DNA of 64,000 nt, taken from the NCBI GenBank assembly GCA_928724745.1, contig CAKMXJ010000005.1:1-64000 (forward strand), written 5' to 3'. Shown here piece after piece: positions 8,431 to 17,340 of the stretch. Under the pieces are notes generated by a model. It was not told the DNA's origin. It worked only from the letters and a program-made list of their open reading frames with translations, and searched no databases. Within the stretch, counting starts at the first letter, position 1. Every line of letters begins with the position of its first letter. The DNA is from Anthracocystis setariae. Taxonomy: Eukaryota; Basidiomycota; Ustilaginomycetes; Ustilaginales; Ustilaginaceae. The position numbers were made by a program, and so were the translations under genes.

Positions 8431-9450
8431 CTATTTCTGAGACTCGCCGAAGATATCATTCAGCCTCTTCTGGCTGATGCTACATACATGCTCTTTCAAG
8501 TAAATGGATTCTCGAAAGAAAGAACTGAATGCCCATCTATCATGCTTCAAGATGGAAAGATCAAAAGGTGATGTTCTGTGGTAGAAAGATTGAGAGTTGA
8601 GGATGACCAAGTCGAGAGGCTCAATAAGCACCTTCACCAAGAACTCGGGTAGTTCCAGCCAAGCCGCTTCGCCAAAGTTGAACAGAAAAGAGGGAATACA
8701 GTCATCCTTGTCAAGATGGACACCACCAGACTCTGGGAAGTTCGAGAAGAGTGCAATAGTTGTGCTCCAGGGGTGAAGTAGCTTGATGCTTTGCTTTCCA
8801 AAGATCGAGATCAACCAGTCCATACCAGATTGTCGAGAGCCAATGTTGCCAGTGAAGCTGGGATGAATCAGAGTGTTTGCTTTCGAAAAGGCTAGGGTGG
8901 TATGTCGACATGCCCAGTTCAGTAAGTCCAGAGCTTCATCTTTGTATCGATAGTTGGTGGTCTCCTTAGTAAAGTCAAGTGTGTTCCTGCCTCGAGAATG
9001 CCAGATGCCTAGATGGTGTTCAACTACTCTTCGCTTGGTAGTCAGTTGACTTGAGTTGTAACTGGGGGCTGTTGATGGATTCTTCTTCGAAAGATACTGG
9101 TCATAGTGTGCTTTGCCTTCGAGAGCACTTTTCTGCAGTTTGAGCTTGACAGCATAGCTTGTTGGTCTGATCCTTTGAAGAATGACTTGATGGCTGCCTG
9201 TATCCATAAGGGTGACGTTGCATCGAACTGTTTGGTCTGTTTGTGAGTGATACTGAGCATTGCCGACCTCTACATACTGGATACCTTCGAATTGGGTGGG
9301 TTCCTCTGGGTTTGTGATTGTGTGCTTTTGTTCTAGCTGAATAGTCTCGTGATTGTGCTGCATGAAGCAATATTGATGTCGTCTGGCTGCTGCTTTGATG
9401 TTGTCATTGTGTCTCTTTTGATCCAACACTGGTTGAGAAGTTGAAGGCAT
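8431..9450 (-). CDS. TET/JBP-like 2-oxoglutarate/Fe(II) dioxygenase (module B)
   Basis: 339 residues from the ATG at 9450 (MPSTSQPVLDQ); the frame is open further upstream but has no ATG. The C-terminal half shows the order of the double-stranded beta-helix dioxygenase core: HxD iron ligands in GGVHLDKDD (H245, D247), a short FNFGEAAWLELPEF segment, LDLVILNSQSFYHR with the second His ligand (H291), and RWAFSSFF with the 2-oxoglutarate-binding Arg (R305). This resembles the TET/JBP oxygenases that are expanded in basidiomycetes, often next to transposons, and that oxidise 5-methylcytosine or thymine in DNA. Substrate here is inference; AlkB-like or another 2OG family cannot be excluded. Single exon. 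CpGs within the gene fall mostly in TCGA contexts. The gene is bracketed by TTGTCTC inverted-repeat arrays. Confidence 0.7.
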   Translation of the reverse strand: MPSTSQPVLDQKRHNDNIKAAARRHQYCFMQHNHETIQLEQKHTITNPEEPTQFEGIQYVEVGNAQYHSQTDQTVRCNVTLMDTGSHQVILQRIRPTSYAVKLKLQKSALEGKAHYDQYLSKKNPSTAPSYNSSQLTTKRRVVEHHLGIWHSRGRNTLDFTKETTNYRYKDEALDLLNWACRHTTLAFSKANTLIHPSFTGNIGSRQSGMDWLISIFGKQSIKLLHPWSTTIALFSNFPESGGVHLDKDDCIPSFLFNFGEAAWLELPEFLVKVLIEPLDLVILNSQSFYHRTSPFDLSILKHDRWAFSSFFRESIYLKEHVCSISQKRLNDIFGESQK

Positions 9451-9496
9451 GGCGGATATGATGATGTGAGAAAAAGACACGTAGAAATCATGACAA

Positions 9497-9668
9497 GGGG
9501 CGTTGTCTCTGACTCCAAATTTGGCTGGGAAATTTGGCTGGAAACTCAAAGGCAGAGACAACGCCCCCAACTAGATCTGCAACGAAGCTCCCAGCAAGGG
9601 GCGTTGTCTCTGATCATGCTTGTTCCACTATTTTTCTCTGCCAACTAGATAGTACCAGGCAACGCCCC
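9497..9668. repeat. Inverted-repeat pair upstream of the dioxygenase gene
   Basis: GGGGCGTTGTCTCTG at 9497 pairs with CAGAGACAACGCCCC at 9553-9567. A second GGGGCGTTGTCTCTG at 9598 pairs with a shorter GGCAACGCCCC at 9657-9667. Same core as the downstream array (TTGTCTC) but a different arm (GGGGCG instead of GGGGGAC). It lies just upstream of the start codon on the promoter side, so it may be an operator-like site. Confidence 0.85.
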
Positions 9669-10178
9669 TTTTTGGACTTGCCATTTTGCACTTTGGCAGA
9701 CGTTCTTACCACAAACCGTGCTGTCTGTATGGGATATTCATCAAGCATATCCTGCAATGTCTCATCATAGCCTGAAAGTGAATTAGAAGGCAAGCAGAAC
9801 GCACTTTTGTTCACAGAAATTGGTTGAGCGTAGACTGTGTGGCAGCATTTCAAAGGCGACGTGAGTTTAAGTGGCCAAAATGGGCAGATAAAGTAGCGTT
9901 GCCTTTGAAATTCAACAGAGCCGTAACAGCTGGACCAATTGTCATTGTGTTTACACCAATGCATTCAGCTTGTGATTCTCTACACTGTACAGTGATCAAC
10001 TGGTCCAGCAGTCCACTCTGGCATGCCATCGATACAGTTCAAAAGCAACATTGGTCAAAAGGCCCAAATCTGGGGTTTTTCACACATCACCTTCAAACCG
10101 CAATTGCTGGTGCACAACTCAGTGTTTTGCTGTCATTCTTGTACCGTTATGCTTCTGATGATATTCTTTATGCTACGC
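9669..10178. other. Intergenic stretch between dioxygenase gene and P2
   Basis: About 510 bp with no recognisable gene, no module B motif and no tandem structure. It is the upstream side of the dioxygenase gene and the 3' side of P2. Open frames on the plus strand running from here into P2 are antisense shadows. Confidence 0.5.
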
Positions 10179-12677
10179 TCAAATTTGCTGGGTCAGAATC
10201 TCGTATCCATTGCTGTCCATCTTCACCAGCCCAAAGTAGGGACCACGTCCACCTACAGGAATCATCTGGCATGAGTAAGACCGCCGTAACAGATGCAGAT
10301 GCACAATGTGGATATCAAATGCACCCGCTACACCATGCAGAAGTACTATTTCTTCCTCATTTGTCAACTCTGCATGCCGTGTGCCAATCTTTTCCAAACA
10401 GACCGCTACTGCTGGTAGACTCTGTGTACCAAGATGATCCTGCACTGCCTGTGGGTGCCGTTGCAGCCATTCCACAGCCTGCTCTCTTATGTCTACTGGA
10501 TCTGGGTTGCCACGTCTCTCCTCCAGCAATGCAGTCAGACACTCCAGCATGGATTCCTGCATATCTGCATATTCACGGGTCCTTGCCAGCAGAGTCAGGT
10601 CTCTCCGCTGACTGAGTCTGATCAGTGCTGTCTCTTCTGGGACTGTAACAAAGATCAAAGCTGCAAGGTCAACCACAAGTGACTCCAAGCTCACACCCAG
10701 TTGCCGGTTCACCACCAAAGTGGCTATGTGTGTACGGAACCGCTGTGCACTGAGTTGGTTCCTACACTGGCTGCACCGGAGTCGAAACTGACTGGCTCCT
10801 CCTGACAGAGTATATGTGCCAACAAGGTGACAGCCTTGACACCGCAAGTGCAGCTGGATGTGCGTAAACAGCTGTCTGCACTTGACAGCAGTACTGAAAT
10901 GCTCAAGCCGCTGTGCTACGTCCAGTGTTGCTTGACTTGACTTCCACCATGCAGTGGGACTGTCTAGCGGTGTGGGCCTTCTGCCTGGATGCCAACCCAT
11001 TGCATTATAGAGGTCCACCACCATCTGCCGCTGTACCTGTGTAGACGGCTTGCTGTGGTTGCCACGTGCAATCTGTTTCTGTTCCACTACAGTCAGCAGT
11101 GCCTCCACATCTGCAAATACATCTCTGTGCTGCACCGTGTGTGTGAGCAGCTGCTGATCTCCTGCTGCCTCTGTGAACAGAAAGCTGGGATCCAGATACC
11201 GGCTAGCATCGGCTGCTTTCTGTGCATCTGCAAGCGTAGGTGCTGTGACTGTCACTTCCAGACGTAACCCTGTACCAAGGCTGGGATCTGCAGCCAGCAT
11301 ACGCTCCTTCCATCCTTTCAGTGTGATGATGCGGTCCTTCACTGCTTTCACAATCATTGGTTGACCAGCCTGGCCTGCACGCATTGCACTGGCCTTGAGC
11401 AGATGCGTAAACACAGAATACCCTTTGAAATGGGAAATTCCATCTGCACGCCGCTTCCACTGCAGCTCCACACTGCCAAAGCCCCTGCCAACGCGTAGCA
11501 TACTGGGATATTGCTTGTATTTTCCCTTTTTAGACTTGGGTGCAAGCAGACTGATGTGATGCGTGTCCACCCTGACTCCAACATCAAACACATTGAGTGC
11601 ACGCATTGGATGCTGGCTCAGCATGGCTGGATCCATGAACCGGTCTATAGGTGTCTTGAAACCGTATGCTGCCATGCGTACACTCTCACAGCCAATTTCC
11701 TGCAACGCTTCCACCACAATACCAACATCCATCCTCAGCTCACCAAAGGTGACTGACAGTGGGTAGTGAGACGGTATCACAACTGATTGTTGAGGTGGTT
11801 GCTGAAGGTGTGCGATGAAAGGAAGCTTGAAGCGTGGTTCAAACCGCAAGACCACCTTGAGCTCTGCAAAATAGACCCAGTCCTTGAATGCATCAAGGTC
11901 TTTGAAGTCTGGTACACATCCAATCAAAGACAAAATTGCACCAGGAGGATATACGCGTAATAGATCAGCTGGAAAAATGGTGACTGCAAAAGAGTCTACA
12001 TCTCTGGCCAGCTCCGTATCCCAGTCATGTACTGGTGACAGGTCAGGAATGGGTCCCAGTGCTGGAAGCTCTGGTACAGCCATATCCATCAGCATAGCTG
12101 GACCACTGCTGCTTTCTTCCTCTGTTACGGTGGGCAGCAACACTACAATGCCATCCTCTGGCATGTTGTCAATGTCCTGATTTGGGTCGGTGTCTGGCTG
12201 AAGCGGTGCTGGGTCAGGCTCTGCTGACAGAGGCAGATAGGGGAGTGTGTCTCCATCCTCTGACTCTGCTGCTCCGTCTGTGATTGCTGAGAGTGCTGGA
12301 GAGGGAGTGCAGTCTGCTGGCACCTCAGCCCAGGTTGGAATTTCCTGAATTTCAGGCACTGGGCAAGAAGACGCATCTGGCAGGAAATTACCCTGAAATT
12401 CCAAGTCCAGTTCAGGGTTGAGCCTTGGTGGCAGTGGCTCTGCCTCTGGCTGAGCCACAACTGACTGACTCTGTCCGCTCTGGCATTTTCTGATCCCCTG
12501 GTGCGTCTTCAGAGCAGTGACATTCAACACCACCTGACCGCAGCTGCAGGCAACCAGACCAACTGCTGCTGCTGCTTCCTGACTGACCTGCTCACCACGA
12601 TGTGCCTTGCGGATGTGGTTGGTGATGTTGGTTGCTGCATAGCTGAATGAACAGACTGGACAGCTGATTTGTGCCAT
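10179..12677 (-). CDS. P2: paralogue of P1 with C2H2-like fingers and C-terminal extension (module C)
   Basis: 832 residues from the ATG at 12677 (MAQISCPVC). Two zinc-finger-like units lie at the N-terminus: CPVC-x12-H-x3-H, and a degenerate CSC...H...C unit. An acidic Pro/Ser linker follows. The core (about residues 235-600) and CxxC...CxxC ribbon (CQGC near 610, CSQC near 637) match P1 in order and spacing. Beyond the ribbon P2 has about 160 residues that P1 lacks, ending PYFGLVKMDSNGYEIL. That tail faintly recalls an OTU-fold peptidase without its catalytic Cys and His. Coding DNA is CpG-poor and rich in CTG/CAG, quite unlike P1. The fingers may replace the DNA-binding role that module A assigns to a separate Zn2Cys6 gene (inference). 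Function unknown. Confidence 0.8.
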   Translation of the reverse strand: MAQISCPVCSFSYAATNITNHIRKAHRGEQVSQEAAAAVGLVACSCGQVVLNVTALKTHQGIRKCQSGQSQSVVAQPEAEPLPPRLNPELDLEFQGNFLPDASSCPVPEIQEIPTWAEVPADCTPSPALSAITDGAAESEDGDTLPYLPLSAEPDPAPLQPDTDPNQDIDNMPEDGIVVLLPTVTEEESSSGPAMLMDMAVPELPALGPIPDLSPVHDWDTELARDVDSFAVTIFPADLLRVYPPGAILSLIGCVPDFKDLDAFKDWVYFAELKVVLRFEPRFKLPFIAHLQQPPQQSVVIPSHYPLSVTFGELRMDVGIVVEALQEIGCESVRMAAYGFKTPIDRFMDPAMLSQHPMRALNVFDVGVRVDTHHISLLAPKSKKGKYKQYPSMLRVGRGFGSVELQWKRRADGISHFKGYSVFTHLLKASAMRAGQAGQPMIVKAVKDRIITLKGWKERMLAADPSLGTGLRLEVTVTAPTLADAQKAADASRYLDPSFLFTEAAGDQQLLTHTVQHRDVFADVEALLTVVEQKQIARGNHSKPSTQVQRQMVVDLYNAMGWHPGRRPTPLDSPTAWWKSSQATLDVAQRLEHFSTAVKCRQLFTHIQLHLRCQGCHLVGTYTLSGGASQFRLRCSQCRNQLSAQRFRTHIATLVVNRQLGVSLESLVVDLAALIFVTVPEETALIRLSQRRDLTLLARTREYADMQESMLECLTALLEERRGNPDPVDIREQAVEWLQRHPQAVQDHLGTQSLPAVAVCLEKIGTRHAELTNEEEIVLLHGVAGAFDIHIVHLHLLRRSYSCQMIPVGGRGPYFGLVKMDSNGYEILTQQI

Positions 12678-12738
12678 GGTGAGTGAGTGAGTGAAGGTGC
12701 TGAAGGAGCACCGCACTGGCTGGCTTGGATTTGTAGTT

Positions 12739-12877
12739 GACTGTCCCTCCAGTTGAAGTAGACCGTCCCTTGGCTTGAAGGAGACTGTCCTTCCATTTGA
12801 AATGGACCGTTCCTCCTTTGTATCAGACCGTCCTTGAATTTTCTTTGAAATTCACGCAAAATTGTAATAGACCGTCC
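12739..12877. repeat. 22-bp-phased GAC[CT]GTCC array upstream of P2
   Basis: GACYGTCC cores begin at 12739, 12761, 12783, 12805 (GACCGTTCC), 12826 and 12870. Spacings are 22, 22, 22, 21 and 44 bp, i.e. about two helical turns, putting every site on one face of the DNA. Linkers share TTTGAA/TTGAAG. The array lies 60-200 bp upstream of the P2 start codon, the usual place for protein-binding sites. A related array is at the chromosome tip (80-185). Confidence 0.85.
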
Positions 12878-12969
12878 TCTGGCTGAATACAGACGCATCA
12901 AATTTCTGAATTTCTTTTTGAATTCACCAGACCCTTTCTGGCCAGCCCAAGCCTTTGACGTGACTGGAA

Positions 12970-12981
12970 CCCTAACCCTAA
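12970..12981. repeat. Short interstitial telomere tract at the copia breakpoint
   Basis: Two CCCTAA units sit exactly between module C and the broken end of the copia polyprotein. Orientation matches the chromosome end. This fits a broken copia end healed by telomere addition, then capped by module C. Confidence 0.85.
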
Positions 12982-12982
12982 G

Positions 12983-15900
12983 TGTTTTGGCGAAGATTAA
13001 GATGTCGTCGACGTACAGGGTTAAGATGATGGGTTGATCTTCAACACGCGGGCCCGCGTGTTTGAAGTAGAGGGCGGAGTCATGTTCACTGCGCTTAAAT
13101 CCCATTTCCCGGAGCGTGATGTCGGCCTTGTGGTACCATGTCCGACCTGCTTGCTTAAGTCCATAAAGCGACTTATTTAGCTTGCACACTTGACCTTGCG
13201 GGGTTCCTTGAGACTCTTCGATTGTGGGGGGTGGCCTCATGTATAAGTCTACGTCGATCTCCCCGTTTAAGTAGGCTGTGGCCACGTCCATTTGGTAGAT
13301 ACTCCATCCCATTTGTAATGAGATGATCATGAGTAATCGCAATGTGGACAGTTTTACTACCGGAGCGAAGGTCTCGTTGTAATCAATGCCATGCTTTTGA
13401 GCAAAGCCTTGTGCTACAAGACGAGCCTTGTACTTATCTATCGAACCGTCGGACTTGCATTTTACTTTGAAAACCCATCTGCTCCCAATGATGTTGGCCC
13501 CGCTAGGTGGCGTTACCAGATGCCATGTGTCGTTCTTGCTGTGAGAGTTGAGTTCTTTATTGATAGCCTCCTTCCATAGCGACCAGTCTGGGCGTTGAGA
13601 GGCTTGCTTGATTGTTTGAGGTTTGTTGTCGAGTAATCCAACGATGTCTGGTTCGTCAACACGCAATGTCGCGTGCTCCAACTCATCATTGAATTCTTGA
13701 ATTGCGAGGGCTTGCAGACGCGGCAACGTTGGTGGGGAACCTGGCGGGGTTGTCAGCCCTTGTTCTCTCTCTTGTTTGGTGAGGTACGGCCACCTGCTAA
13801 GGCCGCCATTGTTCCCTTCGTCATTTCCTTGATTTGGAGCCTGTGTGAGCGGGGTAGGCTGTTGTTCCAAACTCCAGACGTCGCGTGTTGGCAATCCAAG
13901 ATGTTTTTTGGGAGATCCCTTATAAGGAAAAGATTCTTCATCGAAAGTTGCATGTGCTTGTGTAAGGTACCTCTTTTCAGCTGGATTGTACAGCTTATAG
14001 GCTTTAGTTCCTGCCGCAATTCCTAGGTAGACGCACGAGACAGCTCTGTCATCAAGTGCGGACCTCCTCTCCGCTGGAATGTGAGCGTACGCTGCACAGC
14101 CAAAGGTTTGTACGAGAGAGAGGTCTGGCGTCTTGTCGTACAAGACTTTGATCGGGATCTTGTCGCCATTGCCTTTCGTCGGTAGTCTATTGTTCAAGTA
14201 GGTCGCATGAAGCAAAGCGTCGCCCCATAGTGTGTCAGGAGCATGGGATTGTATCAACAAGCAACGTACAGTGTTGAATAACGTCCTGTTCATCCTTTCC
14301 GCAACGCCGTTTTGCTCAGGTGCAAACGGGGAGGTGAACTCATGCAAGATTCCGTGGGAAGTGAGGAAGGTATTCATTTCTGTGCTTGTGTATTCCCCTC
14401 CATTATCGGATCTGAGCCTTTTGAGTGGGTATCCGGTTTGCTTCTCCATGGTCGTCTTATATTCCTGAAGGCAGCCGAACACCTCACTCTTGCAAGTGAT
14501 CAGGTATACCATCGTGTGTCGAGAAAAGTTGTCAATGAATGTGACCGCGTACTTGTATCCTTGAGGAGTTTCGGTGGGAATTGGTCCCTTGACGTCTGTG
14601 TGGATTAATCCAAGTGGGTGTTCAACACGCGACGTTGCGTGCTTGAACGACTGCTTGTGGGACTTGGCAATCTCGCAAGTCTCGCAAAGTTGATGATTTT
14701 TCTTTGCACTCAACGTGATTGCTGGAACTTCTCTTGCAATTTCTTCTAGGCGACGTTCTCCAGGGTGGCCAAGACGCTTGTGCCATCGATCAGGTTCTGC
14801 CTTGTGTTCTGCGGCTAGCCCTGCGAAGTCAACACCTGCTTGATCAACGTACGTGAGCGGCCCAATGTGTACACCCCTGCAAGTGATGCGGCCACTCTTT
14901 GTCCTTGCTATGGTCTCTTTATTGTTGGTGGTGATCTCCGCCTTCTTCCTCATCACTCCTGTGGATAGGAGGTTGACATTGAAGGATGGGATGTAAGCGA
15001 CGTTCGTTAGCATGATCTTGTTGACGTCTCCTTGTCCGACGTTGACATCTAGGTGTACCGTCCCGACGCCCTCTACCTGGACGGGTACGTTGTTGGCCAC
15101 CCAGATAGGCTTCATTGACACACCTGTACGGAGGTCTGTGAAAAGAGAACGATTGCAACAGATATGCCTGCTGGCTCCTGAGTCCATGAGCCACATGGTT
15201 GAACATGGATGGGTAAACTCGCTAGCGGAGTAGGCGTTTTCGTTGTTGGCGTTGCCGTCTTTCACGCAGCCTTGCGTGTTCTCTTGCTTCGTTTTCTTTG
15301 GACACTTGTTTTGGTAATGTCCCTTTTCGTTGCAATTGAAGCAAGTTATTTCTTCGATGGGAGTTCTTTTTCTACGACGTTGCGTGTTTGGCCTCTTTGT
15401 TTTCTTTCCATTGCTGGCGAAATAGGCTGACTGGTTTTGCTTTGTTTGTTGGTCCAGACCGTGTGAGTGGAGTCCGAGGCGTAGTTCTTTGCCACGCAAC
15501 CTTGTGACTATGGAGTCAAACTCCACTTTCTCGTCAATGTGTGCTTTTGCCATCATGAACCTCTCGTTTTCATCCCCTTTGCGGTGGATGATCATCTGAG
15601 TTTGTTCACGGCAAGCTCTGTACGTTTCCATGATTTGCAACGCAATGTTCTCGTACTCCTTTTGTAGTCCCTTCATGAGGATGCTGTATTTCTTGTGATG
15701 GCTTATGTCATAGCCTGCCAACGTCAGTTGTTCAGCAAGCTGCTTGATTCTGCCAACAAAGCCGTCGATGGTCCGTTTTTCTTGTCTGAGACTGTTGAAC
15801 TCGGTCTCCATTTCCTCGAGTTGCCATCGCATCGACTTGGCAAATCGGTCTTTGAGGGTGATCCAGATGGTCCTGGCATCCTCGAGATTGCTGATCGTGT

Positions 15901-16306
15901 GCTTTATGTCAATTGACATGCAGCTTCGAAGCATTCCGCATGCTGTGAGGTCGGCGTTGAGCCATTCCATGTATGTGGGGTTGGACTCTGGAGGCTTGGG
16001 GAAGATCCCCTTGATGATTCCATAGATGCGGATGCCCTTTTGCATGAGTACATCTATAGTTCTGTCCTTCCACATGTAGTAATCCTTCGCTTGCTCGAGT
16101 TTTGGCAAGTGAAGTTTCGTTTGGTCAATCTCCATACCCATCGTAAACGCAACGTTGCGGGTTTGTACTGCAGGGGATGGAGTTAGAGATAGGGTAGATT
16201 CTTCGTCGTCTCCACTGGGTGTTCCAGTAATCGAATCGGAGCGACGGGTTCGCAATCGGGTTCCTTTGTAGCTACCTTCCGAGTTTACAGTAGGCTTTGG
16301 GCTCAT
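12983..16306 (-). pseudogene. Copia gag-pol polyprotein, 3'-truncated
   Basis: Start MSPKPTVNSE at 16306. Order: Gag core with UBN2-like sequence; CCHC knuckle CFNCNEKGHYQNKC (near residue 320); aspartic protease WLMDSGASRH (near 375); integrase with HHCC zinc region and D-D-E core (HTDVKGP, SDNGGEY, PEQNGVAERMN); then RT with RWVFKVK, QMDVATAYLNG and YVDDILIFAKT. The order protease-integrase-RT is diagnostic of copia. The frame is intact and stop-free up to the breakpoint, so loss of the 3' part looks recent. Past 12983 the frame reads through telomere repeat and module C DNA to 12524, giving a meaningless tail. The palindromes encode recurring HA-x-x-RV peptides (HATLRVDE, HATSRVEH, HAGPRVED). 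Confidence 0.92.
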
Positions 16307-17340
16307 AACCTATTAGATTCTGCAAACGTCTAATCACTGTGGTGTGGTGGGCAGACGTTCGAGTGTGATTGCAAACACGCAAGGGCGCGTGTTTGCCGCG
16401 TCCCTTGATTCACTTCAAGCAGCGATCTTGGAAGTGCGTTTGGAATCACTAAGTTAATTGTCAACCCCTTTTGGCGATAAAGCCAACGAGAGCGAAGTGA
16501 GATTGACCGCACTCGTCTGAGTGGGCGCTGTAGGCTAGGAAGCTTGGTAGGTTACCACGTGAGAGACAAACACGCAAGCCTGCGTGTTGGTGTACTTGGT
16601 TGGGTGTTTAGGAACACACTTAGTTAGTTGATGATTCGATGATATTTCAATCACTGTGGGGTGTCTTGCGGCCTCTATATATACATGTGACGCTGATTCT
16701 CAAATACGGCTAAGTGACTACTCTTGTCGCTGTAGCCGTACTTCATGACGTTCCATGTCGACTGAGATTGTGCTTCCACACACGCAATCTTGCATGTATC
16801 CTCGCCATTCCGGGACTTTTCCTTGACGGTCCATTAGTAGCTTTCCTCTGGTTTGTTTGGGGCAACGTTGTCCGCAAGTGGGGTTCACCCTTGATTATGA
16901 GGGTGGCCCATCGTGACCCTCAAGTGTTGTTTGTATTGTGGGCTCCATCGTGAGATGATTGGTTGATCGTGTAAAGGGTGACCGCGAGTTGTCTTCTTGA
17001 CACTCGGCGTCGCGTGTGACTGGTCCAGCTTGACTTGATGTACGCGGCATGGCGTTTCGAGGGTTTACCCCTATTTTCCAAGTGCGGGTTTGCTTATTAT
17101 TTCCCGTTATAACGCGCGCGCGTTGTTTTCGTGATTTATTTCTTGTGTCTGAACACGCAAGCCTGCGTGTTAAGCGCCGGTAAATGAAATACTCTAAGTG
17201 CGAGATGACTCCTGGATCCGTATGATCCAACATGTTGTGTGCCGATATGTGATGTGCCCAATTGCGAGATGAAAAGCTGATTCGTACGACGAATCCAACA
17301 CCTCTCTTAGAAACCGTTGGCTTCTTTTTAGGAGGGGCAG
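16307..17340 (-). other. Copia 5' leader with palindromes
   Basis: About 1 kb between the candidate LTR and the gag start. It holds several ACACGCAAG...GCGTGTT palindromes, an alternating CG tract (17111-17124) and TATATATA near 16675. No gene. A tRNA primer site could not be assigned. Confidence 0.5.

Noticed and set aside
9824..10615. 263-residue plus-strand frame
   Set aside because: Mostly opposite P2, no family resemblance; shadow frame.
12524..12982. Extension of the copia polyprotein frame beyond YVDDILIFAKT
   Set aside because: It reads telomere repeat and then module C DNA, overlapping the P2 gene; no RT or RNase H features remain.
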